Counted from the first letter of the stretch, positions 50,003 to 59,509 are shown. The stretch is 64,000 nucleotides of DNA from Psychrobacillus sp032154225 (GCF_032154225.1 NZ_JALDYF010000011.1:54619-118618); one strand, 5' to 3'. Notes: generated by a model from the letters alone, not told the origin. Made by a program: numbers and translations.

Positions 50003-50494
50003 ATGTTGCAACAATTAGTTTGGTCGACTGAACCAGATATAGAGAGAATTATTGATACATATGGCAATATGCTTTTTAGAATATGTCTTGTTATTCTATG
50101 CAATGAGAATGATGCAGAGGATGTCGTACAAGACACTTTTATTACCTATCTAACTAAATCTACAACATTTAACGATTCGGAACATGAGAAAGCATGGTTG
50201 ATTACTATTGCCACTAACCGCTGCAAAAATATGAGAAGGTACAATATTATTCGTAAACATATGGATATCAATGATTTGCAATTATATTGTAAGGATGACG
50301 AAAACTATGGTTTGCTCGACAATCTTATGAAATTGTCAAATAAACATAAGATTGTATTATTACTTTATTATGTTGAGGGATATAAGGTAGATGAAATAGC
50401 AAAAATACTTAACATTACTACATCAGCAATAAAAAAACGATTACAACGCGGAAGAGAGCTTATTCGAGAAAGATATCGAAAGGAGAATGAATGA
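50003..50494 (+). CDS. ECF-type RNA polymerase sigma factor
   Basis: 163 residues: sigma region 2 (FRICLVILCNENDAEDVVQD with the DAEDVVQDTF core) and region 4 (HKIVLLLYYVEGYKVDEIAK, SAIKKRLQRGRELIRERY). Small ECF sigma without extra domains. It is paired with the overlapping membrane gene, the usual arrangement of sigma and anti-sigma. Confidence 0.9.
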   Translation: MLQQLVWSTEPDIERIIDTYGNMLFRICLVILCNENDAEDVVQDTFITYLTKSTTFNDSEHEKAWLITIATNRCKNMRRYNIIRKHMDINDLQLYCKDDENYGLLDNLMKLSNKHKIVLLLYYVEGYKVDEIAKILNITTSAIKKRLQRGRELIRERYRKENE

Positions 50495-51258
50495 TGGACT
50501 TCGATAAGATTAAAGAGGCTGTTAATTCTATTGAAATGTCAAAAACTATGGAAAATCGATTGAAAGAGAATAGTAATATTATAGAAAAGAAAAAACCGGG
50601 ACAATTAAATTATAAAAGGTTGATTTCTGTAGCTTGTGCATTTGGAATCCTATTGTCAATTATGATAGGCATTCCACTTTTCAATAAGAATGGAAACTTT
50701 CAAGGCGCAAATTTTACAATCACAGCTTATGCATGGAGTGATGATGGGAATCGGTCTAATACCAAACTTTTATCAGATAAAGCTACTTTTGAATTATCAA
50801 CTGAACTTAGAGGTATTACAACTGATATAACTGGTGATTCAGGTCATGCAATTTATACAAAGGTTATGCTAAATGTAAGTGGAGAACATATCGACTCGAT
50901 CACTTATACCATTAACAAAGGCAAGTTTTTAGAGGATGTTATACTAACAGCTAAAGAATATGCAGACAAAGACTGGTTATTATCAGAAAAGATATTTATT
51001 ACTATGAGTCATCCTGATTTAGATATATACAATGGTATAAAAGAAATTGGAAATACCTATACAGTTAAGTATAATGAACAGGATAAATATAAAAATTTAA
51101 TTACAATTCCTCATGATGGCAATTTGGCAATAGATGACGATATAATAATCAAAGTAATTGTAAAATATACAGATGGAAAAACTGAACAACAAGATATTGT
51201 TGTAACGCAAGAATCAAATTCTATAGAATCAAAATCTATTTCATTAAAGCTTAAATAA
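50491..51258 (+). CDS. Probable anti-sigma factor, membrane
   Basis: 255 residues; the start overlaps the sigma stop (ATGATGG). A cytoplasmic head of about 45 residues (MMDFDKIKEAVNSIEMSKTM...) leads into one membrane helix (ISVACAFGILLSIMIGI) and an extracellular domain of about 180 residues rich in beta strands. No zinc-binding HxxxCxxC motif is present. The role is inferred from position; the outer domain may sense an envelope signal. Confidence 0.7.
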   Translation: MMDFDKIKEAVNSIEMSKTMENRLKENSNIIEKKKPGQLNYKRLISVACAFGILLSIMIGIPLFNKNGNFQGANFTITAYAWSDDGNRSNTKLLSDKATFELSTELRGITTDITGDSGHAIYTKVMLNVSGEHIDSITYTINKGKFLEDVILTAKEYADKDWLLSEKIFITMSHPDLDIYNGIKEIGNTYTVKYNEQDKYKNLITIPHDGNLAIDDDIIIKVIVKYTDGKTEQQDIVVTQESNSIESKSISLKLK

Positions 51259-52102
51259 AATAATCGAGATGATAATACTACTGTACAAAGAACTGAGTTA
51301 ACTGGAGAAAAGAAGAACTAGTAGAAAAAGCTACAGTATGGATTTAAAAACCAATTATTGGCACAATTTACGTAGAAACCTTTCTTCAACTAACACGTGC
51401 TCTAGTCAAACATGACCATCTTTTTGATGGTCTATTTTTTTACCGAAATATCAAGTAGATATTAGAAATGCATTGTGCGAAATGTTCCTAGCTGAAATAG
51501 AGGATGGTTACATCTCTCTGGTAGAGGCTAGGAAATTCCTTATGGAATTGAAGGATTAAATCGAAAAATCAAATGAAGAGGTAACGCTCAGAAAGGTTCT
51601 CTCTTAGTCGAATAGCACTGGATTTAGTAAGAATGATTTGTGTTATAAGCTCGGTGAAAAGGCGTGAGAATTTACCGAAACAGGTTTTGCTGACGAAAGA
51701 ATACCCGTGGGGGGATATCAACATTTTGATATTGAAAAAGCACAGGCACAAGCCATTTTTGGATTCGGTGGATACCGTACTAACAATCAGTTTGTGGCAA
51801 TTGATGATGGAAAATTACTTGTAAGTGGCTCTCGTTCATATAATAAAATGGAATCGGCTATCGACTTATACTTAAAAGAGATTGGCGAGGAATCTGTACT
51901 TGAATATTATCAGCAAGGAAGATATTAACAAAATAAATTACAGCATTGTTTGAGATTGTATAGATATCCAATTATTTGGGTATCACCTTTTCCTCTCCAC
52001 GACAAAGTATTTAATAAACACATCACCTATAGATGTTCATTACTCAACGTTTCCCTATCATTTGCCGATAGTATTTCATCATTTTTTCATTTATATTGAG
52101 TA
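51259..52102. other. Gene-poor stretch with repeat and gene scars
   Basis: Between the anti-sigma gene and the YhgE/Pip gene there is a palindrome-family copy at 51382-51435, a 25-codon scrap at 51482-51559 (FLAEIEDGYISLVEARKFLM) and a 90-residue open frame without a start from 51666 to 51928 (EFTETGFADERIPVGGYQHF ... EYYQQGRY). The last looks like the end of a lost protein of unknown family. No intact gene was found. Confidence 0.45.
51382..51435 (+). repeat. CTAACGGG palindrome family copy with terminator
   Basis: CTTCAACTAACACGTGCTCT, then TAGTCAAACA and a GACCATC...GATGGTC hairpin followed by T7, the same order as in the copy at 58668. Confidence 0.6.
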
Positions 52103-52128
52103 TAAATAAACAACACAATGTTTATTTA
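52103..52128. promoter_or_regulatory. Perfect inverted repeat before the YhgE/Pip gene
   Basis: TAAATAAAC, eight bases, GTTTATTTA; it ends three bases before the GGAGGG ribosome site, so it may be an operator or an mRNA hairpin. Confidence 0.4.
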
Positions 52129-52142
52129 TTGGAGGGAAAACG

Positions 52143-53288
52143 ATGAAAAACAAATTTTTAGTATTGCCATTTATTGCGGTCATCGTGTTAGGAATTATTT
52201 TCTTATCCACGCAGATTCCTGTTGTTAAAATGAGTCCCAAAAATCTACCTGTTGCTCTTGTGTCTGAAGATGCTGGAGAAATGGGAGATACCTTATTGCA
52301 GAACTTGCAAAATCAGTTAGCGGCAACGGGAATGGATATGATTGAGGTCAAAGTATATGACTCCATTCAATCGATGGAAGAAGCGATGAAAGAACAAGAA
52401 GTGTATGGGGGATTAGTAGTATCAGAAAGTTTCACAGCCCAATTTGCTTCGTTGCAATCACCTTCTCCTGAAAATCCAACTATGCAAATTTATATTAATC
52501 AAGGTGCAAATGCAACGGTGGCGACAATGTTAACCTCTGCTTTAGATAATATTGTCAAGCAACTGAATTCGGTAATGAGTACACAACTGCTTCAAAATAT
52601 GGGGCAAGCAAACGTACCAATTCAAGCAAGCCAAGTCCCAACATTAGTTGCACCCATCCATGCTGAAACGATTTATGTAAACTCTGTAGGAGATTTAGGA
52701 TCGGCCCCAACAGCATTCTTCCAACCTCTTTGGTTTGCGAGTATTATTGGCGCTGTTTTATTTTACTTAGCACAAACGAAGACGACTTTTAGTTCAAAGC
52801 AACAAAAACTAAAATTTCATGGAGTACAATCCATTGTTGCAATCATCTACGCATTTTTTGCTGGCTATTTTGTAACATGGTCAACAACATGGATGTTAGG
52901 TTTTTCATTTGAGGATTTCAATAAAGTCGCATTATTTAGCTCGCTAGCTTGTTTGGGTTTCGTATTTTTAATACTTGCGACGGTTACTTGGTTACGTTTT
53001 CCTAGCTTAGTTATCTACGTTTTACTTATGTTCTTTGGATTACCTTTAATTCAATTGGCACCTGAAATGCTACCAACTTTTTATCAAGATTATATTTTGC
53101 CATGGTTACCGATGAAGTTTTTAATTAATGGTTTAAAAGATATTTTATACTTCGGTCAAGGTATATTTAATGGAAATGGCGTTGTGTTATCATGGATTGC
53201 AGTAATTTCGTTTATTTTACTTTGGATAAAACAGCTCATTGAAAAGCCACGCCCAACTGAAGAAATAAATACGGAAGTTGTAGAATAA
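52143..53288 (+). CDS. YhgE/Pip (DUF3533-like, ABC-2 type) membrane protein
   Basis: 381 residues. One helix at 7-24, a long extracellular part (NLPVALVSEDAGEMGDTLLQ, VYGGLVVSESFTAQFASLQS, MQIYINQGANATVATMLTSA) and five C-terminal helices: the layout of YhgE/Pip and the ABC-2 exporter group. Relatives act in phage reception or as exporter components. The convergent TetR gene behind it is often its partner. Confidence 0.8.
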   Translation: MKNKFLVLPFIAVIVLGIIFLSTQIPVVKMSPKNLPVALVSEDAGEMGDTLLQNLQNQLAATGMDMIEVKVYDSIQSMEEAMKEQEVYGGLVVSESFTAQFASLQSPSPENPTMQIYINQGANATVATMLTSALDNIVKQLNSVMSTQLLQNMGQANVPIQASQVPTLVAPIHAETIYVNSVGDLGSAPTAFFQPLWFASIIGAVLFYLAQTKTTFSSKQQKLKFHGVQSIVAIIYAFFAGYFVTWSTTWMLGFSFEDFNKVALFSSLACLGFVFLILATVTWLRFPSLVIYVLLMFFGLPLIQLAPEMLPTFYQDYILPWLPMKFLINGLKDILYFGQGIFNGNGVVLSWIAVISFILLWIKQLIEKPRPTEEINTEVVE

Positions 53289-53289
53289 A

Positions 53290-53328
53290 AAACAGGTCAC
53301 CGCTCTAGTAAAGGCGGTGGCCTGTTTT
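53290..53328. terminator. Bidirectional terminator
   Basis: AACAGGTCACCGC pairs with GCGGTGGCCTGTT; A and T runs on the two sides. Lies between the convergent YhgE/Pip and TetR genes. Confidence 0.85.
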
Positions 53329-53331
53329 GGT

Positions 53332-53931
53332 TCATTCGGTAAAAGGGAGAACGCCAAAAGCTCCCATGGGGCCTTTTAAAAAAATATCCCACACCATTTG
53401 AGCTAATTGTTCAGGAGTCTGCTTCATATCTGATTGAATCCAGTATTGAATGACACTAATAAACATTGCGCTTGCAAATAACGCTAAAAATTCAATGGGA
53501 TATAAAAATGGATGTTCAGATACTTTAAATGGTATGTTATTTCGGAACATATATATAAATGTATTTTTTATTCGATCTTGGAAGGAAAAGAATCCTCTTG
53601 TTTTTAATAAAATTGTAAGTAATTCTTGTTCCTCTTGTAAAAGATGGAAAACGTGAACAATTGCCGGGTAACGTGAATGAAGAAATTTATCCATCGTATC
53701 ATCATCCTGTAAATATTCCATTGCAACATGTTCAAGTTTTTCAAACAGTTCTTGTTCGTACTTTTCGAGCATTTCATATTTATCTACATAATGTAAATAA
53801 AATGTTCCACGATTGATATTCGCTCGTTTTGTAATATCTAAAACCGTTATTACCTCAAAATCCTTCTCTTCCATTAATGAAAGGAGTGCATTTCGTATTT
53901 CTTTTCTTGTTTTCACCACACGTCGATCCAT
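53332..53931 (-). CDS. TetR family regulator
   Basis: 199 residues. The HTH is at 8-55 (ALLSLMEEKDFEVITVLDIT, ANINRGTFYLHYVDKYEMLE) and the C-terminal part binds an unknown ligand. It is divergent from the ABC exporter genes. A long palindrome in front of it (53945-53977) is a likely operator for itself and for the exporter. Confidence 0.9.
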   Translation of the reverse strand: MDRRVVKTRKEIRNALLSLMEEKDFEVITVLDITKRANINRGTFYLHYVDKYEMLEKYEQELFEKLEHVAMEYLQDDDTMDKFLHSRYPAIVHVFHLLQEEQELLTILLKTRGFFSFQDRIKNTFIYMFRNNIPFKVSEHPFLYPIEFLALFASAMFISVIQYWIQSDMKQTPEQLAQMVWDIFLKGPMGAFGVLPFTE

Positions 53932-53944
53932 ATTTTCCTCCTAG

Positions 53945-53977
53945 TTATTCAACAGATAAAGCTTAACTGTTGAGTAA
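53945..53977. promoter_or_regulatory. TetR-type operator palindrome
   Basis: TTATTCAACAG, eleven bases, CTGTTGAGTAA; one mismatch in eleven pairs, 14 bp upstream of the TetR gene start. Confidence 0.6.
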
Positions 53978-54042
53978 TCAACACATCATACAAACTTGCC
54001 GATAGGATACCTATTTCGAATATTCTATACTTATATTAAACT

Positions 54043-54077
54043 TTATACAACAGTGTGTTCAGAAAGAGGTTGTATAA
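54043..54077. promoter_or_regulatory. Second inverted repeat in the exporter promoter
   Basis: TTATACAAC, 17 bases, GTTGTATAA, perfect nine-base arms 58 bp before the ABC ATPase gene. A second operator or a promoter element. Confidence 0.4.
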
Positions 54078-54134
54078 ACAACTTGTCAAGACTATATGGT
54101 AACTAAATCCCTTAACGACTGAAGGAGTGAGAAG

Positions 54135-55064
54135 ATGAAGGTAATTTCATTACAGCATGTCACAAAAGATTATGGACATGGACGAGGGATTTTTGATGTT
54201 TCATTTAATGTTGAAAAAGGTACTGTGTATGGATTTTTAGGGCCAAATGGGGCTGGAAAAACGACTGCCATTCGTCACATTATGGGATTTTCAAAACCGC
54301 AACAAGGCATCGTAACAGTAAATGGTATGGATAGTTGGGCAAATGCTAGCACCATCCAAGAAGACCTAGGCTATTTACCTGGCGAAGTAGCATTGCCTGA
54401 AAATTTAACAGGTGAGCAATTCATTCAAATGATGATGGATTTAAGAAAAGTTAAAGATGATACGCATTGCAAAAAACTAATAGACTTTTTTGAGCTAGAT
54501 GCTTCAGGAAAGATAAAACGAATGTCACTTGGTATGAAAAGAAAATTAGCAATTGTAACGGCATTCATGCATGATCCGGATGTACTCGTGCTCGATGAGC
54601 CAACAAGTGGTTTAGATCCAATTATGCAGCAACGCTTTATCGATTTCGTGAAAGAAGAGAAAAAGCGTGGCAAAACGATTTTACTTTCAAGCCATATTTT
54701 TACGGAAGTTGATGCTACTTGCGATGAAATTTCGATTGTTAAAGATGGGCATTTGATGTCTTCATTTAACAAACAGGAACTATTGAAAATGACAGAAAAG
54801 ATCTTCCATGTGACAGTCCAAAACACAATGCAGTATACGCAACTTGTGCAAATGATTGAGTCGAATGCAGCATTCCATTTAATCTTTAATAATGAACAAA
54901 CAAATGAACTTCAAATTGGCTGTTATCCAAGTGACTTATCACAACTTATCAAATTATTAGCCAACTTTACTATCTCTAGTTTCAACGAAGTGCCGTTTAG
55001 TTTGGAAAAGCATTTTATGGAGTTTTATGATAGACGTGTAGGAGGGGAATTGTCGTGGCAATGA
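54135..55064 (+). CDS. ABC exporter ATPase 1
   Basis: 309 residues. Walker A GPNGAGKTT, signature LGMKRKLAI region (MSLGMKRKL), Walker B VLVLDEPTSGLDP. C-terminal 90 residues as in BcrA/drug-export ATPases. It overlaps by ten bases with a second ATPase gene of the same type, and both presumably drive the ABC-2 permease encoded last. Confidence 0.92.
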   Translation: MKVISLQHVTKDYGHGRGIFDVSFNVEKGTVYGFLGPNGAGKTTAIRHIMGFSKPQQGIVTVNGMDSWANASTIQEDLGYLPGEVALPENLTGEQFIQMMMDLRKVKDDTHCKKLIDFFELDASGKIKRMSLGMKRKLAIVTAFMHDPDVLVLDEPTSGLDPIMQQRFIDFVKEEKKRGKTILLSSHIFTEVDATCDEISIVKDGHLMSSFNKQELLKMTEKIFHVTVQNTMQYTQLVQMIESNAAFHLIFNNEQTNELQIGCYPSDLSQLIKLLANFTISSFNEVPFSLEKHFMEFYDRRVGGELSWQ

Positions 55065-55951
55065 TTGAACTACACAATGTGACGAAAGATTATGGAGAGA
55101 GACGAGGTATTTTTAATATCAACCTTTCCATTGAAACAGGTGAAGCATTTGGGTTTGTTGGTACAAACGGAGCAGGTAAAACAACGACGATTCGTCATTT
55201 AATGGGTTTTTTAAAACCAAATAACGGAACGGTGAAAGTTAAGAACCTTGATGCGTGGGATGATGCAGCAGAAATTAAGCAATGGATTGGCTATATCCCA
55301 GGAGAAATTGCCTTTCCAGATGTATCTACTGGCTGGGATTTCATTCATCAGCAAGCTGAGCTTTTACACGTAACGGATTTAAGCTACGCGAATCAATTAA
55401 TCGAAAGACTTCAGCTCGACCCTTCAGCAAATATTAAACGTATGTCTAAGGGAATGAAACAAAAAACTGCGATTGTTGTTGCACTCATGGCCGATAGTCC
55501 TATTCTTATTCTAGATGAGCCAACAACGGGACTTGATCCTTTAATGCGCACGGAATTTATACAAATTATCAAAGAGGAAAAAGCAAATGGCAAAACGATT
55601 TTTATGTCGAGCCATATGTTCGAGGAAATTGAAGAAACATGCGATAAAGTGGCGATGATTAAGGAAGGAAAGATAGTTGCGATTACACCTATTTCAATTA
55701 TTACGTCTAATGAAAATCAACGATTTATCATAGAGTTTTGCAATGAGCAGGAATGTAGTCGTTTTATTCAAGAGAAGTTCGATTCGATATCCATTAGTCA
55801 TACAACTGTTTCTATAAATATCGAAAATAATACATTAAATGAATTTTTATCTATCTTATCAACTTATCAATTTGATAATTTAACAGAACAAAAACATACG
55901 CTACAAGAGCAGTTTTATAACCTTTATGCGGGAGGACAATCTAATGATTAA
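55055..55951 (+). CDS. ABC exporter ATPase 2
   Basis: 298 residues from GTG at 55055 after GGAGGGG. Walker A GTNGAGKTT, signature MSKGMKQKT, Walker B ILILDEPTTGLDP. It parallels ATPase 1 along the chain, including the opening VTKDYGERRGIFNINLSIE (VTKDYGHGRGIFDVSFNVE in ATPase 1), so the pair is a tandem duplication that has diverged and may form a heterodimer. Confidence 0.92.
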   Translation: MAMIELHNVTKDYGERRGIFNINLSIETGEAFGFVGTNGAGKTTTIRHLMGFLKPNNGTVKVKNLDAWDDAAEIKQWIGYIPGEIAFPDVSTGWDFIHQQAELLHVTDLSYANQLIERLQLDPSANIKRMSKGMKQKTAIVVALMADSPILILDEPTTGLDPLMRTEFIQIIKEEKANGKTIFMSSHMFEEIEETCDKVAMIKEGKIVAITPISIITSNENQRFIIEFCNEQECSRFIQEKFDSISISHTTVSINIENNTLNEFLSILSTYQFDNLTEQKHTLQEQFYNLYAGGQSND

Positions 55952-56729
55952 TGGTACGATTTTCAAACAAACCTTACGTGCAAATGTAAAGCTTTGGCTT
56001 ATTTTTACGATTGTTTTAACTTTATTACAAGTAGTTATGGTTGCGGTGTTTGATGCAAGTACTTTAGCAGATGTTAGTCATTTAGTAGAAGGGACACCAC
56101 TTGCAGGACTACTTGGACAGTCGACTTTACTGAGTATGCTTGCTTCAACATTTTATTCAATTCATGGAGTCATTTTTCCGATTATTTATATCATTATGAC
56201 AGCAAATAGTTTAATTGCCTCACAGGTTGACCGTGGCTCCATGGCGTATTTATTATCAACGCCAACGAAACGATCTACAATTATTGTTACACAGGCCTTT
56301 TACTTAATTGTAGCTTTGGTGGTAATGTTCTTTATTGAGACAGTTGCTGGCTTAATTACGATTCAAGTGTTCCAATCAGAAACAGATATTATGGTAGCTG
56401 ATTATGTTATGCTGAATGTTGGTTTGTTTTTATTAATGTTTGCCATTAGCGGTATTTCGTTCTTTTTCTCAAGCTATTGCAACTTAACGAAAAACTCCCT
56501 TGCTTTTGGTGCTGGTATTCCCATTGCCTTTTTCTTATTTCAGTTGCTAAGTTCAGTTGACGATAGCCTTAACGTACTAAGTTACTTCACAATTAATGCA
56601 TTATTTGATACAACTGCTATTTTAGAAGGTGAAAACTATTGGTGGAAGTTAATCATTCTTTTAGGTATTGGCATTGTTCTTTATATTGCGAGTTTAGAAG
56701 TATTTAAACGAAAAGACCTTCCGCTTTAA
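55944..56729 (+). CDS. ABC-2 type exporter permease
   Basis: 261 residues from ATG at 55944, eight bases after GGGAGG. Six helices, with the first extracellular region short, as in ABC-2 permeases of antibiotic or lantibiotic export. The gene overlaps the second ATPase by eight bases. The substrate is unknown; control by the TetR regulator suggests a toxic compound. Confidence 0.88.
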   Translation: MINGTIFKQTLRANVKLWLIFTIVLTLLQVVMVAVFDASTLADVSHLVEGTPLAGLLGQSTLLSMLASTFYSIHGVIFPIIYIIMTANSLIASQVDRGSMAYLLSTPTKRSTIIVTQAFYLIVALVVMFFIETVAGLITIQVFQSETDIMVADYVMLNVGLFLLMFAISGISFFFSSYCNLTKNSLAFGAGIPIAFFLFQLLSSVDDSLNVLSYFTINALFDTTAILEGENYWWKLIILLGIGIVLYIASLEVFKRKDLPL

Positions 56730-56740
56730 TCTTTATAAAT

Positions 56741-56786
56741 CAAAAACGAGCGTGTGAATTTAATAATTCGTATGCTCGTTTTTTTG
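56741..56786 (+). terminator. Terminator of the exporter operon
   Basis: AAAAACGAGC, further paired GAATT/AATTC, GCTCGTTTTTTT. Confidence 0.9.
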
Positions 56787-56874
56787 TTCAACAAAATTGA
56801 AATAAGAAGGGATATCACGCCTGTTGATTAACTATTTTATTCAATTTTTTATTTCCGTTAGTTTTCTAGGTAGA

Positions 56875-57015
56875 GTGCGTCTTAACGGTAGTTTCCGATG
56901 GGATTATCGCTACAGGGGTCGACGCTTTCGCCTCAGCCTATTCCCTCACTTCGTTCAGTCCAGGATCTTCGACTAACGCTGTTCCCGCTGGAGTCGCCAG
57001 CCCTTTCGCTTCAAT
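56875..57015. repeat. Bacillaceae-type GC-rich intergenic repeat
   Basis: The stretch contains GGGTCGACGCTTTCGCC, CTTCGACTAACGCTGTTCCC and GGAGTCGCCAGCCCTTTCGC, marks of a dispersed Bacillaceae repeat. Its higher GC content stands out. The remaining bases to 57277 show no gene. Confidence 0.65.
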
Positions 57016-57277
57016 CTAGTAGAGACGGCTACTTATTTAAAATGGAGGAACTATCTCTAAGAAAGAGGGGGAGAATGAATGCTTTTCCAACCACAGCAAA
57101 GGTATAATAGCTGTTCGTTAAGAAGGTCTATTTTGCTCGACATAGAAATAGGGTTATCAACAGACGTTTAGGGATGTACAAAAATAAATAGAATTAGTGC
57201 ATGTAAAGGAATAAAGGTTTTAATGATCCAAAAGTCGAAAAGAATATATAACCCAATACAACACAAGGAGAGACAAT

Positions 57278-57772
57278 TTGAAAAAAATAAGAGAAGCAAC
57301 AAAAGAAGATATGATAGAAATCTATAAGATGGGCTTTGATGTTTGGGGCGATTATATGCCGGTCGAAGAATATATAACTATGTGTCAGAATTCAAGTAAG
57401 TATAAAAAGGGGAAATGGTACGTTCTTGAAGCTACAGATACAAAGGAATTACTAAGTTCTCTTATCGTACATGAACTTAACCCCTCAGAAGACATGATTG
57501 TAAAAGGAATAGGTTCAATCGCTACACCTGTACATTTAAGAAAAAATGGATATGCTTTTTTATTAGTCAAAGAAATAGTAAATAAATTGGAACAGGAAGA
57601 AAACTGTAACAACTTTTTCTTGTATAGTGATATTGGAACAGAATTTTATAAAAGATTAGGCTTTAATGTTCTGCCAAATGAAAGTCAAAAATATAGAGAC
57701 AGTATTTGTATGTATTACTCAAAAGAAAATGATGTCGCCACAATTTCATTTGATATCCCCAGTTACTTTTAA
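57278..57772 (+). CDS. GNAT-like acetyltransferase
   Basis: 164 residues from TTG after AAGGAGAG. N-terminal IREATKEDMIEIYKMGFDVW and the acetyl-CoA region IATPVHLRKNGYAFLLVKEI near residue 85, then FYKRLGFNVLP. The Q/RxxGxG loop is degenerate (LRKNGYA), so activity is less certain. Substrate unknown. Confidence 0.75.
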   Translation: MKKIREATKEDMIEIYKMGFDVWGDYMPVEEYITMCQNSSKYKKGKWYVLEATDTKELLSSLIVHELNPSEDMIVKGIGSIATPVHLRKNGYAFLLVKEIVNKLEQEENCNNFFLYSDIGTEFYKRLGFNVLPNESQKYRDSICMYYSKENDVATISFDIPSYF

Positions 57773-57857
57773 AATACATGATTATTCAACAAACGGGGAA
57801 GTTTAATGAAAGAACCTTACTGAAGAGTAAAATTAAACTAAAAAAGGGGAAATAACT

Positions 57858-58271
57858 ATGACAAAACAATTTTGGATCAACTTGCCAGTTAAAGATACAA
57901 ATAAATCAAAAGAGTTTTATAGCAAACTTGGATTTTCGACTAATACACCCCCTGGCAATAGTGATCAGGTGCAATTAGTCATCGGAGATAATAATTCTCC
58001 CATAATGCTTTTTCCTATTTCCACTTTCGCAAATTTTACCAATCATGAAATAGTCGATACAAAACAAGCTACTGAAGTATTATTTTCAATTGATGCAGAG
58101 AGCAAAGAAGAAGTAGATGAAATAGCAAAGAATGCAGTAAGGGCTGGAGGCACAATTTTTGGTGAACCTTCAGAGAACCAAGGTTGGATGTACGGCTGCG
58201 GTTTTGCTGATTTAGACGGTCACCGCTGGAATGTATTGTATATGGATATGAGCAAGATGCCGAAAAACTAA
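57858..58271 (+). CDS. VOC family protein
   Basis: 137 residues: WINLPVKDTNKSKEFYSKLG and FADLDGHRWNVLYMDMSKMP, with a GWMYGCGFADLDGH segment. Resembles glyoxalase-like proteins of the PhnB/YqcK type with a metal His and Glu missing or displaced; function unknown. GGGGAAATAACT precedes the ATG. Confidence 0.85.
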   Translation: MTKQFWINLPVKDTNKSKEFYSKLGFSTNTPPGNSDQVQLVIGDNNSPIMLFPISTFANFTNHEIVDTKQATEVLFSIDAESKEEVDEIAKNAVRAGGTIFGEPSENQGWMYGCGFADLDGHRWNVLYMDMSKMPKN

Positions 58272-58301
58272 AAATTTTAAGACAGACAGGAGTTAGATAC
58301 A

Positions 58302-58649
58302 TTGATAAAAGGTTTCGGTGGAATATTTTGGAGAACTAAGAATATTGATGCTGTAAAAAAGTGGTACAGCGAAGTGTTGAAGATTGAAATAAACAATTGG
58401 AATATGAGTGTAATTAAACCCCAGTCAGAAAATGAGACTATTTTTTCTTTATTTACAGAGGATGACAGTTATTTTCCAACAGATCAACAAGTGATGTTAA
58501 ATTTCCAAGTACATGATCTAGACGAGACTATTAAGCATTTTGAACAGATTGGTATACCTCTTGCCAAACAAAAAGAGATTAGTGAATTTGGAAAGTTTGT
58601 TTGGATTAAAGATCCTGAAGGTCGACTGATCGAGCTTTGGGAGAAGTAG
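58302..58649 (+). CDS. VOC family protein
   Basis: 115 residues from TTG after CAGGAG. GGIFWRTKNIDAVKKWYSEV and FVWIKDPEGRLIELWEK give the two ligand strands, with Glu in the final IELWE. It follows the previous VOC gene by 30 bp, so both are probably one unit. Confidence 0.85.
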   Translation: MIKGFGGIFWRTKNIDAVKKWYSEVLKIEINNWNMSVIKPQSENETIFSLFTEDDSYFPTDQQVMLNFQVHDLDETIKHFEQIGIPLAKQKEISEFGKFVWIKDPEGRLIELWEK

Positions 58650-58667
58650 TGGGGTGTAATCATTTGC

Positions 58668-58718
58668 TACTAAGTTAGTGCGGCTTAGTTAAACAAGACC
58701 ATCATTTCGATGTTCTAT
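58668..58718. repeat. CTAACGGG palindrome family copy with terminator-like hairpin
   Basis: CTAAGTTAGTGCGGCTTAGT, then TAAACA and GACCATC...GATGTTC, the same order as the copy at 51382. Confidence 0.55.
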
Positions 58719-58837
58719 TATTTATCCAAAACATTAATTAGATATCAGAAATCTATTGTGAAATATTACACTTAAACTAAAGCAGCAGGTTAGTTGAAGA
58801 AGAATGAACAATAATTTTATTTAAAGGGGTAAATAAT

Positions 58838-59335
58838 ATGATTCAATATAGGCATATGCCACAAGGCTATGTTTGTCCATTTTGTCTTTTAGTAAAAGGT
58901 ATTGAGGATGAAGAAGACAAGTTAATCCAATCTAAACAGCAAGATATTGTGTATAAAGATGACTATGTAACGGCTTTAATCGCAACATTGTGGTGGCCAA
59001 ATAATAAAGCCCATGTAATCATCGTCCCAAATAAACATTTTGAAAATATTTTCGACTTACCTATTGAATATGCTACACGAATTCATCAGCTGGCACAGAA
59101 GATATCCTACGCATTAAAGGAGTGTTACAAATGCGATGGTATTTCTACTCGACAACACAACGAACCTGGGGGAAGTCAGGATGTATGGCATTATCATTTA
59201 CACGTTTATCCACGCTATAATGATGACGATCTTTATCGAACCGACGGTAATTTAAGTTCTTCAAAGGAAAGGGTAAAATATGCTGGAAAATTAAGAACCT
59301 GGTTTGAAATAAATGAGTTGAACAATGATAACTAA
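58838..59335 (+). CDS. HIT family hydrolase
   Basis: 165 residues with a CPFC start (GYVCPFCLLVKG), AHVIIVPNKHFENIFDLP and the catalytic triad VWHYHLHVYPRY near residue 125. HIT enzymes hydrolyse nucleoside phosphoramidates or dinucleotide phosphates. Followed by a palindrome-family repeat. Confidence 0.9.
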   Translation: MIQYRHMPQGYVCPFCLLVKGIEDEEDKLIQSKQQDIVYKDDYVTALIATLWWPNNKAHVIIVPNKHFENIFDLPIEYATRIHQLAQKISYALKECYKCDGISTRQHNEPGGSQDVWHYHLHVYPRYNDDDLYRTDGNLSSSKERVKYAGKLRTWFEINELNNDN

Positions 59336-59355
59336 AATTCACAAGTTACATATTC

Positions 59356-59389
59356 CTTCTTCAACTAACGGGGCAATTTAGTTGAGGAA
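59356..59389. repeat. CTAACGGG palindrome family, symmetric copy
   Basis: TTCTTCAACTAACGGGGCAA and TTTAGTTGAGGAA form a hairpin TTCTTCAACTAAC / TTTAGTTGAGGAA; the clearest symmetric copy. Confidence 0.75.
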
Positions 59390-59436
59390 TGGTTGTATTT
59401 ATCGATTGACAATTGAAAGGACTTTTTATTGAGCTA

Positions 59437-59500
59437 GGAAACAAACCTCTAATGAAATTCCTATTAATTAGGGAAATTCATTAGAGGTTTGTTTCTTTTA
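59437..59500. terminator. Long hairpin terminator of the Rrf2 gene
   Basis: GGAAACAAACCTCTAATGAA pairs with TTCATTAGAGGTTTGTTTC through 23 bases with a short loop. It ends the leftward Rrf2 gene, and possibly transcription from the left. Confidence 0.85.
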
Positions 59501-59509
59501 GATGCTAAT

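Noticed and set aside
56898..57107. 69-codon frame on the plus strand
   Set aside because: It lies inside the GC-rich dispersed repeat; the translation (serine- and leucine-rich) has no gene character.
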